From Agrobacterium salinitolerans (GTDB lineage: Bacteria > Pseudomonadota > Alphaproteobacteria > Rhizobiales > Rhizobiaceae), in the NCBI RefSeq assembly GCF_002008225.1, contig NZ_MRDH01000025.1, forward strand, positions 37,917-101,916: a DNA stretch of 64,000 nucleotides, written 5' to 3'. The notes under the pieces were generated by a model. The model saw nothing but the letters and a program-made list of their open reading frames with translations, did not search any database and had not been told where the DNA came from. A program made the position numbers and the translations under genes. Of this stretch, positions 19,117-29,232 are shown one piece after another. The first letter of the stretch is position 1. The number at the start of each line of letters is the position of its first letter.

Positions 19117-20918
19117 TTCGATTGCACCGGCTTTCGCTTGAACAGCCCCTTAATGTTATCGAACAGCTCGATCTTGGCGCCCTGGCGCTTCATGATGACG
19201 GCCTGCTGGGTGATGGAGAGCGTATTGTTCCATGCCCAGTAGATGACCAGACCGGCCGGGAAGGAGGCCAGCATGAAGGTGAAGATCAGCGGCATCCAGT
19301 TGAAGATCATCGCCTGCGTCGGATCGGGGGGCGTCGGGTTCATGCGCATCTGCAGGAACATGGTGATGCCCATGACAAGCGGCCAGACACCGATCATCAG
19401 GAAGTGCGGCACGTCGTAGGGCAGAAGGCCGAACAGGTTGAACAGCGACGTCGGATCCGGCACGGAAAGGTCGTGGATCCAGCCGAAGAACGGCGCATGC
19501 CGCATTTCGATGGTGACGTAGATGACCTTGTAGAGCGCGAAGAAGACCGGGATCTGCAAAAGCATCGGCCAGCAGCCGGCGACCGGATTGATCTTCTCTT
19601 CCTTGTAGAGCTGCATCATCGCCTGCTGCATGGCCATGCGGTCATCGCCATGCTTGGCTTTCAGCTCTTCCATCTTCGGCTGCACGCGCTTCATGTTCGC
19701 CATGGAGGCATATTGCTTGCTGGCGAGCGGGAAGAAGAGAGCCTTGACGACGATGGTGGTGAGCAGGATCGCCACGCCGAAATTGCCAAAATAACGGAAG
19801 AAGAAATCCATCAGTTTGAACATCGGCTTGGTGATGAAGTAGAACCAGCCCCAGTCGATCAGAAGGTCGAACTTCGGAATGGCGTAGGTCGTTTCGTAAC
19901 GGTCGACCAGCGGCACTTCCTTGGCGCCGGCAAAGACGAGGCTCTTCAGCTCGATCGACTGGCCGGGCTCGACCGTCAGGGCATCGCTCTTGAAGTCTGC
20001 CTGGTAGCTCGGCTGATTGCCGGTGATGTGCGAGTAGCGCGTCTCGAACGGTGTCGTCTGCGGCGGAACGATGGCCGCGGCCCAATATTTGTCGGTGATG
20101 CCGAGCCAACCGCCGGTCGCCTTTGCAACTGTTACCGGCGCTTCTTCGACGTCCTTGTATTTTTCTTCCGTCAGGCTGCCATCCTTGCCGGAGACGCCGA
20201 GGAAACCTTCATGGATGACGAAGACCGGGGGAACCGCGGGCTTGTTGTTGCGCGTCACACGGCCATAGGTGGCGAAGGAGATCGCAGCCTGTCCCGGGTT
20301 TTCTACCTTGTCGGCCACCGAGATCATATAATGCTCGTCGATCGAAACCGTACGCGAGAAGATGACGCCCTTGGAATTGGTGTAGGTCAGCGTGACCGGA
20401 GTGGTTTCCGTCAGCTTGTCGCCGTTGGCAAGCGTCCAAACGGTGGTCGGGCCGGGCACGCCGCCGACGTCCTGTGCCGCAACGTAACCGAGTTCGGTGA
20501 AATAGCCCTCCTTGGTGTCGGAGGGCGAGAACAGCGTGATGATCGGGCTCGAGTCATCGACGGTCTCATGGTAGTCCTTGAGCCGGATGTCGTCGAAGCG
20601 GGCGCCGGTAAGGTTGATCGAGCCGGCGATGGCGTTGGTCTCGATGGCGACACGCTGGGTCTTTGCGATTGCCTCTTCGCGGGTCGCGGTGGCGGCGGCC
20701 TGCGGGGAGGATGCGGGCGGTGCGCCTTCAACGGCGGCCCCCGGTGCGGCGCCCGGCGCAGGCTGCTGTTGCTGCGTCGTTTGCTGCTGCGCCTGGCGGG
20801 CCTCTTCGGCGCGGCGCTGCTGCTCGATACGCGGATTCATGTAAAGGAATTGCCAGGCGAGGACGATGACAACCGAAAGGGCTATCGCGATGAAGTAATT
20901 GCGGTTCTTTTCCATCAT
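19113..20918 (-). CDS. yidC: Membrane protein insertase YidC
   Basis: YidC inserts and folds inner-membrane proteins with or without SecYEG. The 601-residue protein has the N-terminal membrane helix [20 protein letters not shown], a low-complexity Gln/Ala/Pro linker (about 35-75), a large periplasmic domain (to about residue 355), and the conserved C-terminal Oxa1 core with the segments [17 protein letters not shown] and [20 protein letters not shown]. The length fits gram-negative YidC. It overlaps rnpA and engB by four bases each. Confidence 0.97.
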   Translation of the reverse strand: MMEKNRNYFIAIALSVVIVLAWQFLYMNPRIEQQRRAEEARQAQQQTTQQQQPAPGAAPGAAVEGAPPASSPQAAATATREEAIAKTQRVAIETNAIAGSINLTGARFDDIRLKDYHETVDDSSPIITLFSPSDTKEGYFTELGYVAAQDVGGVPGPTTVWTLANGDKLTETTPVTLTYTNSKGVIFSRTVSIDEHYMISVADKVENPGQAAISFATYGRVTRNNKPAVPPVFVIHEGFLGVSGKDGSLTEEKYKDVEEAPVTVAKATGGWLGITDKYWAAAIVPPQTTPFETRYSHITGNQPSYQADFKSDALTVEPGQSIELKSLVFAGAKEVPLVDRYETTYAIPKFDLLIDWGWFYFITKPMFKLMDFFFRYFGNFGVAILLTTIVVKALFFPLASKQYASMANMKRVQPKMEELKAKHGDDRMAMQQAMMQLYKEEKINPVAGCWPMLLQIPVFFALYKVIYVTIEMRHAPFFGWIHDLSVPDPTSLFNLFGLLPYDVPHFLMIGVWPLVMGITMFLQMRMNPTPPDPTQAMIFNWMPLIFTFMLASFPAGLVIYWAWNNTLSITQQAVIMKRQGAKIELFDNIKGLFKRKPVQSK

Positions 20919-21298
20919 TCTTTCCTGGAGCGGGTCTCCTGGGACCGTTTCGGTTTCGCCGTTCCTTCAATTCGCTCGTTAAGGAGAGACTGAAGTTTCG
21001 GGAAGGCTGTATCAAGCACGTCCCTGCGGGCGACAATCACATAGTCATGACCGGGCTTCATTGCGACCCCGGCAGAAAGCCTGACGGCTTCCTTGAGACG
21101 GCGGCGCATGCGATTTCGCTCGACCGCGTTGCCTTGTCTTTTCGTTACGGTAAAACCGACGCGAGGCTCGGTTTCCGGGGCTTTCCGGTCAAGCACTTCC
21201 AGAAGAAAGCTGCCTCCCCGCCGTTTTTCTCCTGCCTGAACGGCAAGGAAATCCGACCGGTTTTTAAGCCGGCCGGGCAGTTTTCCTGTCTTACTCAT
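20915..21298 (-). CDS. rnpA: Ribonuclease P protein component
   Basis: This is the small basic protein subunit of RNase P, which helps the catalytic RNA cleave the 5' leader of tRNA precursors. The 127-residue protein has [11 protein letters not shown] near the N-terminus and the RNR-type motif [18 protein letters not shown] near residue 55. It lies 36 bases after rpmH and overlaps yidC by four bases, the nearly universal arrangement. Confidence 0.95.
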   Translation of the reverse strand: MSKTGKLPGRLKNRSDFLAVQAGEKRRGGSFLLEVLDRKAPETEPRVGFTVTKRQGNAVERNRMRRRLKEAVRLSAGVAMKPGHDYVIVARRDVLDTAFPKLQSLLNERIEGTAKPKRSQETRSRKE

Positions 21299-21334
21299 GT
21301 GCCCGCGACTTTCACCGGGTCACAGAGACGGCAA

Positions 21335-21472
21335 TTAAGCCGAAAGACGAGCGCGGCCGCGCGCACGGCGGGCTGCGAGAACCTTGCGGCCGCCAGCGGT
21401 AGCCATACGGGCGCGGAAGCCATGACGACGCTTGCGGACGAGCTTGGACGGTTGGTAAGTACGCTTCGACAT
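21335..21472 (-). CDS. rpmH: 50S ribosomal protein L34
   Basis: This 45-residue, very basic protein reads [20 protein letters not shown], then [20 protein letters not shown] and ends in ARLSA before TAA. This is the complete L34 sequence of alphaproteobacteria with an extra Ser at position 2. It is the first gene of the rpmH-rnpA-yidC-engB operon, so the promoter should lie in the spacer to its right (21473-21823). It is too short for usual ORF thresholds and was found by reading the minus strand. Confidence 0.97.
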   Translation of the reverse strand: MSKRTYQPSKLVRKRRHGFRARMATAGGRKVLAARRARGRARLSA

Positions 21473-21823
21473 TTATTTAATACCGCGGTGTGCGGCCCTT
21501 CTTGAATTTGCAATAATTTGCAAGAGCGTTTCGTTTTTTGCACGGCTAACCCCGCCTGGGCGAGCTTTCAATGGCCGAGCGTGCGCGGCTTATAAGGGCA
21601 TAGGCCGAGCAAAGTCAATTGCCGAAGGGGTTTTCGCGCTTCACCTTTTGCGGAAAACGCATCGCCATCTTCTTCGCCGACAGCCGATAGAGGCCAATTC
21701 CAGCGCGTCATCGGTAAAATCCGAAATTCTTTCTTAACGCGGCATTGATAAATCTTGTGACGCGAAAAGTTATGCCAGCTTCCCATTTTCATCGCGCAGC
21801 TGGTTTTTGTTGGGGGAACGAAG
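21473..21823. other. Divergent intergenic region, rpmH operon and chemoreceptor
   Basis: This stretch of about 350 bases holds no supported gene. It must contain the promoter and leader of the rpmH operon (minus strand) and of the chemoreceptor gene (plus strand). A GGGGGAACGAAG segment just before 21824 serves as ribosome-binding site for the chemoreceptor. I see no clear consensus promoter boxes or RNA element. Confidence 0.6.
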
Positions 21824-23872
21824 TTGAGAATTCGCGGTCGTATCAATCTACTTGTCGGGCTGATGAGCCTTGTTGCCTGTACCATTGGCGGGCTGTCCAT
21901 CTATGCGATCAACGAATTCTGGGTTCGTTCGCATCATTTCGAGAAAGCCGCCGAAAGGGCTTATAAGGGAGAGGCGCTCAACCGACTGGTGACGGCAGTC
22001 GTCATGGACGCGCGCGGTATCTATGCGGCCGCCGATGTGGCTGCGGCCACCCCCTTTGCTAACGGCATGGTGAAAAATCTCGACGCCATGGAAAAGCTGA
22101 TCGCTACTTGGGCCCCGCTGGTGCCGGCCGAGCAAAAAGCGAGTTTCGACAAGCTTGTCAGCCGATCCAAGGAGTTTCGGTCCTTCCGCTTGGAGACGGT
22201 CCGTCTCGGTAAGGAAGTCGGGCCCCAGGCGGCCAACCAGCAGGGTAATAACGAGGCTAACCGCACCAACCGCAAGGCTTATCAGGCGGAGATCGACAGT
22301 GTCGTGAAAAACGACCTTGCCGAACTCGAAGTCGTGAAGGCGGGGGTCGATTCTTTCAGCACCGCCATATTCTGGGTGATTGTCGCGGTGACGGTTGCAG
22401 GTGTCGGCGCGGGAGCGGCCTTCGGCCTGTATATGGGAACGCGGCAACTCAGCGCACCCATCCGCAGGGTTTCGCAGGTGATGAATGCTGTGGCCGACGG
22501 AAATCTCGACGCCGCCGTCCCCTATCTCGGCCGCAACGATGAAATCGGCGAAATGGCCGCGGCCGTCGAGGTCTTCAAGAAAAACGGCAGCGAAGTGCGC
22601 CGCATGAATGCGCAGGAAGCCGCCATGCGCGCCAAAAGCGACGATCTGCAGGCCGGCATGGCCATCGTCGTCGACGCTGCGGCCCAGGGCGATTTCAGCC
22701 GCCGCATCAACAAGGATTATGGCGACGACAACCTCAATCGTTTCGCCGCGACGATCAATTCGCTCCTCATCGGGGTCCATAATGGCGTGTCCGAGACCAG
22801 CCGCGTCATTGAAGGCCTTGCGCGGGGCGATCTGACGGAGAGAATGGATGGCGAGTTCCGCGGCGTTTTCGCCGAACTTCAGGTGAACGTCAACCAGACG
22901 CTGACCAAGCTGCGCGAGACGATGCGCGAAGTGCGCGGCAGCACGGAAGGCATCAGCGGCAACGCGAACGAATTGCGCTCGGCGGCCGATGACCTGTCGA
23001 AGCGGACGGAACAGCAGGCGGCGGCGCTGGAGGAAACCTCAGCCGCTCTGGATGAGATTACCGCCGTTGTTCGCAATTCGACCGATCGTGCGCAGGAAGC
23101 CAGCGCCATGGTTGCCGAAACGAAGCAGAAGACGGAGGAGTCCGCCAATGTCGTGCGCGACGCCGTGTCCGCCATGGATCGTATCGAGCATGCCTCGCGC
23201 GAAATCAGCCAGATCATCAACGTCATCGACGAAATCGCCTTCCAGACGAACCTGCTGGCGCTGAATGCCGGTGTGGAAGCCGCCCGTGCAGGCGAGGCGG
23301 GCAAGGGCTTTGCCGTCGTCGCTCAGGAGGTGCGAGAACTTGCGCAACGATCCGCAACCGCTGCGAAGGACATCAAGGCGCTGATCACCAAATCGGGCGA
23401 GGAGGTTGGGCGCGGCGTATCGCTGGTGCAAAGAACTGGCGGCGCACTGAGCGAGATCGAGACCCGCGTTCTGGCAATCAACGAGCACATCCATTCGATC
23501 GCCACGGCCGCCAGGGAGCAGTCCACCGGCCTGCATGAGGTGAATACCGCCATCAACCAGATGGATCAGGTAACGCAGCGCAACGCCGCCATGGTGGAGG
23601 AGACCTCGGCTGCAACCCATAAGCTGAGCAGCGAGGCCGACCATCTCGTGACGCTCGTGGCGCGCTTCAATGTCGGCGCGGAAAATGTGCAGCGCAGCCC
23701 CCGCATCGAGCAGCCCGTGAGGCCGATGACGGTCTCCGCCGGACCGGTGGCGGTCTCCGGCAGGACACCGGCAGTGGCGTCTCCGGCCCGTAAATTGATG
23801 AACAGCGTCAGCCGCGCGCTCAATGCCCAGCCTGCGGCGGCACCCGCGCATGGCGACTGGCAGGAGTTTTAG
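21824..23872 (+). CDS. Methyl-accepting chemotaxis protein
   Basis: This is a chemoreceptor of 682 residues. A first membrane helix (about 6-26) is followed by a helical periplasmic domain of about 160 residues resembling a four-helix-bundle sensor, a second helix (AIFWVIVAVTVAGVGAGAAF), two HAMP-like segments (about 205-330) and the signalling domain with tip [20 protein letters not shown]. It ends in GDWQEF, the same WxxF tether type as the receptor at 10094. The start codon is TTG at 21824 after GGGGGAACGAAG, giving an N-terminus MRIRGRINLLVG; no nearby ATG fits. The ligand is unknown. Confidence 0.92.
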   Translation: MRIRGRINLLVGLMSLVACTIGGLSIYAINEFWVRSHHFEKAAERAYKGEALNRLVTAVVMDARGIYAAADVAAATPFANGMVKNLDAMEKLIATWAPLVPAEQKASFDKLVSRSKEFRSFRLETVRLGKEVGPQAANQQGNNEANRTNRKAYQAEIDSVVKNDLAELEVVKAGVDSFSTAIFWVIVAVTVAGVGAGAAFGLYMGTRQLSAPIRRVSQVMNAVADGNLDAAVPYLGRNDEIGEMAAAVEVFKKNGSEVRRMNAQEAAMRAKSDDLQAGMAIVVDAAAQGDFSRRINKDYGDDNLNRFAATINSLLIGVHNGVSETSRVIEGLARGDLTERMDGEFRGVFAELQVNVNQTLTKLRETMREVRGSTEGISGNANELRSAADDLSKRTEQQAAALEETSAALDEITAVVRNSTDRAQEASAMVAETKQKTEESANVVRDAVSAMDRIEHASREISQIINVIDEIAFQTNLLALNAGVEAARAGEAGKGFAVVAQEVRELAQRSATAAKDIKALITKSGEEVGRGVSLVQRTGGALSEIETRVLAINEHIHSIATAAREQSTGLHEVNTAINQMDQVTQRNAAMVEETSAATHKLSSEADHLVTLVARFNVGAENVQRSPRIEQPVRPMTVSAGPVAVSGRTPAVASPARKLMNSVSRALNAQPAAAPAHGDWQEF

Positions 23873-23908
23873 ACGACAAGCGGTCCGCTTCACACCGGCT
23901 CATTTTCG

Positions 23909-23941
23909 AACGCCGCCCCTGCCGGGCGGCGTTTGTTTTTC
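23909..23941 (+). terminator. Rho-independent terminator after the chemoreceptor
   Basis: AACGCCGCCC pairs with GGGCGGCGTT (loop CTGCC) and is followed by TGTTTTT. It ends the chemoreceptor transcript 37 bases after the stop. Confidence 0.88.
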
Positions 23942-24056
23942 CGGCAATGAAAACCTTTATTTTGCAGTGCATTGGAAAAATATCCATTAGGTCCTATTAT
24001 CATCACTGCATATAAACCGAGCCGTTCCACGCAAGCAGCGGCGCGCATACAGGATC

Positions 24057-25541
24057 ATGGGCCCGGTGTTTTCTAAAGGCGTAGACAGCTTGGACCGCAC
24101 GCAAGACGATCGGGTGCATTGCATGCCGGGATTGACCGCCGGTCTTTCGGGGCGGTTGCTGTTGCTCACAGTCATCTTCGTGATGATCGCCGAAGTGCTG
24201 ATCTTCGTACCTTCCGTCGCCAATATGCGTCTTTCATGGTTGCGCGACCGTCTGAATACGGCTGCGGCCGCCGGGGCTGTCATCGACGGCCTGCAGGCTG
24301 AACTGCCGAGAAGCGTGCAGAACGACACGCTGATGGCAACCGGAGCGAAGCTTATCGCCCTGCGCAAGGACGGCACGTCGCGCTTGCTCGCCGTGGCGGA
24401 AACGCCGCCGGGCGTCGATGAGCAATATGATCTTTCCGACGTTTCGCAGGTGGCGGCGGTGCGGGACGCCTTTTCCACCCTGCTGTTCGGCGGCAACCGC
24501 ATCATCCGCGTTTTCGACGTCGTCGGCGACAGCGACACGATCATCGAACTGGTGCTTGGCGAAAACAAGCTTAGGGCGGCAATGCTTGCTTATGCCCGCA
24601 ACGTTTTCCTGATTTCCATCGTCCTGTCGCTGATCACCGCAGGCCTGATCTTCATCTCCATCAACCGCATCATGATCCGGCCCATACGCCGGCTGACGCT
24701 CGGCATGCAGAACTTCTCCGAGGACCCGGGCAATCCCGAGCGGATTTTCGTACCTGATGAGGGAACGGATGAACTATCGGTTGCCGGCCGCCACCTCGCC
24801 GATATGCAGACCGAACTGCAGAAGACCCTGCGGCAGCAGAAGAACCTCGTGGATCTCGGCCTCGCGGTCTCGAAGATCAACCACGACATGCGCAATATCC
24901 TCTCCTCCGCCCAGCTCATGTCAGACCGTCTGGTGGATGCCAAGGACCCGATGGTCAGGAGCTTCGCGCCGAAACTCTTGCGCACCATCGACCGCGCCGT
25001 GGCCTATACCGGCGAGGTTCTGGCCTATGGCCAGGCGACCGAAGGCGCGCCGAAACGCAAGATGGTGCAGTTGAGCCTTCTGGTGCGGGATGTGCGCGAT
25101 ATTCTGGCGCTCGATCCGGATAGTGGCATCGAGTTTCAGGACAGCGTTCCCTCCGATCTCACGGTGGATGCGGATTCCGAGCAGCTCTTCCGGGTCATCC
25201 ACAATCTCTGTCGCAATGCCGTTCAGGCCTTGCAATCCGATACCGCGAATGCCGGGCTTCGACACCTCTCCATCTCGGCCCAGAGGGCTGGCAGCGTCGT
25301 CAGCATCGTCATCGATGACAATGGACCGGGAATGCCGCGCAAGGCCAAGGAGAACCTGTTTTCCGCTTTCAGGGGTTCGGCCCGCTCCGGCGGCACGGGC
25401 CTCGGGCTGGTCATTGCCCGCGAACTCGTGCTTGCCCATGGCGGCACGATCGCGCTCGTCGAAAAGCCCGGTCCCGGCACGCAGTTCCGCATTGAGATCG
25501 CCGACCGCGCCGCTTCCGTACAGGCGGCTAGAACCGCCTGA
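24057..25541 (+). CDS. HAMP-domain sensor histidine kinase, orphan
   Basis: This is a 494-residue inner-membrane kinase. It has a first helix (about 32-53), a periplasmic domain of about 125 residues, a second helix (about 183-204), HAMP (about 204-257), a dimerisation domain whose H-box is SKINHDMRNILSSAQL (His276), and a complete ATPase domain with N-box VIHNLCRNAVQAL, G1 DDNGPGMP and G2 GGTGLGLVIA. The usual Glu/Asp after the His is Asp. No response regulator is adjacent. An alternative ATG at 24123 would shorten the N-terminus by 22 residues. The signal is unknown. Confidence 0.9.
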   Translation: MGPVFSKGVDSLDRTQDDRVHCMPGLTAGLSGRLLLLTVIFVMIAEVLIFVPSVANMRLSWLRDRLNTAAAAGAVIDGLQAELPRSVQNDTLMATGAKLIALRKDGTSRLLAVAETPPGVDEQYDLSDVSQVAAVRDAFSTLLFGGNRIIRVFDVVGDSDTIIELVLGENKLRAAMLAYARNVFLISIVLSLITAGLIFISINRIMIRPIRRLTLGMQNFSEDPGNPERIFVPDEGTDELSVAGRHLADMQTELQKTLRQQKNLVDLGLAVSKINHDMRNILSSAQLMSDRLVDAKDPMVRSFAPKLLRTIDRAVAYTGEVLAYGQATEGAPKRKMVQLSLLVRDVRDILALDPDSGIEFQDSVPSDLTVDADSEQLFRVIHNLCRNAVQALQSDTANAGLRHLSISAQRAGSVVSIVIDDNGPGMPRKAKENLFSAFRGSARSGGTGLGLVIARELVLAHGGTIALVEKPGPGTQFRIEIADRAASVQAARTA

Positions 25542-25758
25542 AAAACCTGCTCCGCAGCGGGTTCGCACAATCGTTCTCCACACCCAAACGGACATGGTAT
25601 CTGGCCCGTGGAAAATGATCCTCATGGAATTTCAAATAAAATCAATTAGATACATGAATTGCTGCGGAAAAATGACAATTTCGAAGCGAAATCGCTTGCA
25701 TTCGGAATGAGGACGTTTTAGAGGATCGCCACGCCACCGGAAACGACCGGAACGGCAC

Positions 25759-25835
25759 GCACCCGTAGCTCAGCTGGATAGAGCACCAGACTACGAATCT
25801 GGGGGTCAGGAGTTCGAATCTCTTCGGGTGCGCCA
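25759..25835 (+). tRNA. tRNA-Arg (anticodon ACG)
   Basis: The full cloverleaf can be drawn: acceptor stem GCACCCG with CGGGTGC, D-arm GCTCAGCTGGATAGAGC, anticodon arm CCAGA-CTACGAA-TCTGG with anticodon ACG, T-arm AGGAGTTCGAATCTCTT with the TTCGAAT loop, discriminator G and an encoded CCA. The length is 77 nt. The A34 of the anticodon would be deaminated to inosine to read CGU, CGC and CGA. No integrated element is seen beside it. Confidence 0.97.
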
Positions 25836-26300
25836 TTTCTCTTCCGATAAAATGAAGTCCTGAAACAATCGCTCTCACGCGCGATATCGCTGGTATTGGC
25901 AACTCCTTCAGACGGATGCTTCGAGGCTCCGTAGGGCCGCGCGAATTCCGAACGTTCCGAATATGTGCTAAAATCACCCCTTCATCAGCTGCGCCCGGGG
26001 TGAAAGCCGCGTTGGAAACGGACAAGGTGTTTGCGGATTCGATTCCGGAAAATTACGACCGCATGTGATTCTCGCCGCCGTTTAAACCGGTACTGCCGAC
26101 CCGGTTCTCAGTCTATAAATGCCAGTGGGGAATATTTGAGAAATACCCCTAAATATTAGTGGTTTTGGGTAAAGGCCTGTACCAAAGGGTTTTCCGATAG
26201 TCCGAGATTGTCGGGCTTTCGAGTGTCATCGAACCTTCCTCAAACCTTCGTCATATTGTCATACAATAAAAGCATATGCGCTCCAGAAAAGGAGCGCAGA
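25836..26300. other. Intergenic region before the ABC operon
   Basis: This stretch of about 465 bases between tRNA-Arg and the ABC transporter operon carries no supported gene. Minus-strand reading frames here run through the antisense of the tRNA and are rejected. The right end contains an operator-like palindrome listed separately and the ribosome-binding site AAAAGGAG of the first ABC gene. Confidence 0.6.
26254..26268 (+). promoter_or_regulatory. Operator-like palindrome overlapping a -10-like TACAAT
   Basis: TATTGT-CAT-ACAATA is a perfect 6-bp inverted repeat with a 3-base centre, 32 bases before the first gene of the ABC operon. Its right arm includes TACAAT, a good -10 hexamer, so a bound regulator would block RNA polymerase. 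This size and symmetry fit GntR- or LacI-like repressors; the -35 box is weak and the regulator is not in the window. Confidence 0.45.
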
Positions 26301-27442
<1,142 letters not shown>

Positions 27443-27446
<4 letters not shown>

Positions 27447-28369
27447 CGGCGGTCGATTTTTCCACGGCCGCGCGCGCGAAGGCTCGCCCGCGGCTGTCAA
27501 AGGCGGACCGGCGGATGATCTGGCGCGGCCTGATGTTCGCTGCTCCCGCAAGCCTGCTGCTGCTGGCGATCTATATCGTTCCGATGTTCGTTCTGGCCGG
27601 TTTTGCCGTCACCGATTATCAGCTCGGTTCGCTTTCCACCCGCTTTGTCGGCCTTGGAAACTTCGTCAAGGCGTTTCAGGACCCGGTTTTCCTGCGCTCT
27701 CTGGCCAATACCGCCATCTATGCGCTCATCGTCATTCCCTTCGGTGTGTTTCTGGCGCTCGGCGTCGCTTTGCTCGTGTATAATCGCAAGCGCAGCCGCG
27801 CTTTCTGGGAGGTGGCCTATTTCCTTCCCGTCACCGCAACCCTCGTCGCCATGGCGACCGTGTGGCAGTTCCTGCTGCACCCTTCGCTTGGGCCAGTGAA
27901 CGCGGCGATCAAATGGCTGGGTTTCGAGCCCGTCGCTTTTCTCTCCAATCCCGTGCTCCTCATTCCCACCATGGCGCTGATGGGCGTCTGGCAGATTCTG
28001 GGTTTCAACATGGTGCTGTTCCTTGCCGGCCTCACGGCCATTTCGAAGGATCTGCATGAGGCGGCGCGGCTGGATGGCGCGAAGAACCCGGTTGATCGCT
28101 TTCTGACCGTCACGTGGCCAATGCTGGGGCCGACCACCATGTTCGTTGTCGTCACCACCTCCATCTCCGCGTTCAAGGTATTCGAGACGGTGGCCGTGCT
28201 GACCAAGGGCCGCTCCGGTTCCGAGACCCTGCTTTACGACCTCTATCTCGAAGGTTTCGAATATTCCAATACCGGTTATGCCGCCGCGCTGACGATTATC
28301 TTCCTCGTGATCGTGCTGATCCTGTCGATCGGCCAGACGCTGCATATGGACCGGAAGGTGCATTACTGA
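27443..28369 (+). CDS. ABC transporter permease (UgpA/MalF type)
   Basis: This is a 308-residue inner-membrane permease with six predicted helices. The EAA loop near residue 205 reads KDLHEAARLDGAKNPVDRF, the contact site for the ATPase. It overlaps the ATPase gene by four bases and the second permease by one base, so the three are translationally coupled. It belongs to the CUT1 family that imports sugars, polyols or glycerophosphate esters. Confidence 0.92.
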
Positions 28370-29190
28370 TGGCCGCACTCCGCAAATATTTCCCGCATCT
28401 CGTACTGGCTCTCGGCGCTTTCGTGATGCTCCTGCCATTCTACTGGATGGTGCTGACCTCTATCCGCTCGCCGGCAGAGATTTTCGATGTGTCGCTCTGG
28501 CCCATCCCGCAGAAATTCGATGCGGCCGACAATTATGCACGGGCGGCAGGTCAGGTGCCGATGGCGCGTTTCATGCTGAACGGCGTCATCGTCTGCGTCG
28601 GTATTCTCGTCGTACAGGTCCTGACATCGGTTCCGGCCGCCTATGCGTTGGCGAAGCTCAGGTTTCCGGGCCGCAAGCTGCTGCTGGGCCTTGTTATTGC
28701 CGCGCTCTGCGTTCCCATTCAGGCCCTGGCATTGCCGCTCTTTGTCGGTCTGGCCAAGACAGAGTTGCTGAATACCTATTTCGCGATGATGATGCCGTTC
28801 TTCCTGTCGGTCTTCGCCATCTTCCTGTTCAACCAGTCCTTCCGCAGCTATCCGAATGAAATCATCGAGGCCGCCCGCATGGACGGGTTCTCGGAAATGG
28901 AGATTTGCTGGGGGCTGGTCCTTCGCGGTTCTCTGCCTTCGCTTGCCGCTTTTTCGATCTTTTCGCTCGTTGCCCACTGGAACGACCTTTATTGGCCGAT
29001 GATCGTGGTCTCCGACACCAATCTCGCCCCGCCGCCGCTTGGCATGATGCTTTTCGCGGATGTCGAATCCGGCGCCAATTACGGTGCGCTGATGGCGGGC
29101 GCAACACTGATTACCGCGCCGATGGTGCTGTGCTTCCTCCTCGCACGGCGGCATTTCATCGCCGGTATTACCATGACCGGCGTCAAGTGA
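28369..29190 (+). CDS. ABC transporter permease (UgpE/MalG type)
   Basis: This is a 273-residue second permease of the same importer. The start ATG overlaps the previous stop (TGATG). It has six helices and the EAA loop reads NEIIEAARMDGFSEMEICW near residue 165. The reading frame extends far upstream to 28114 but only as a shadow within the first permease. The binding-protein gene follows after 42 bases. Confidence 0.92.
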   Translation: MAALRKYFPHLVLALGAFVMLLPFYWMVLTSIRSPAEIFDVSLWPIPQKFDAADNYARAAGQVPMARFMLNGVIVCVGILVVQVLTSVPAAYALAKLRFPGRKLLLGLVIAALCVPIQALALPLFVGLAKTELLNTYFAMMMPFFLSVFAIFLFNQSFRSYPNEIIEAARMDGFSEMEICWGLVLRGSLPSLAAFSIFSLVAHWNDLYWPMIVVSDTNLAPPPLGMMLFADVESGANYGALMAGATLITAPMVLCFLLARRHFIAGITMTGVK

Positions 29191-29232
29191 CGCCGTTCAG
29201 ATTTCCTCCTCACAACCTTTCTGGAGACTGAT

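Noticed and set aside
19095..20993. Plus-strand open frame of 632 codons
   Set aside because: It is antisense to yidC, rich in Arg/Asp/His and without family motifs.
25642..26025. Minus-strand open frame of 127 codons containing RFELLTPRFVVWCSIQLSYG
   Set aside because: It runs through the antisense of the tRNA-Arg gene at 25759-25835; this peptide is a well-known artefact of reading tRNA genes backwards.
28114..28368. N-terminal extension of the second ABC permease
   Set aside because: These codons lie inside the first permease gene in another frame; the coupled ATG at 28369 starts the conserved permease.
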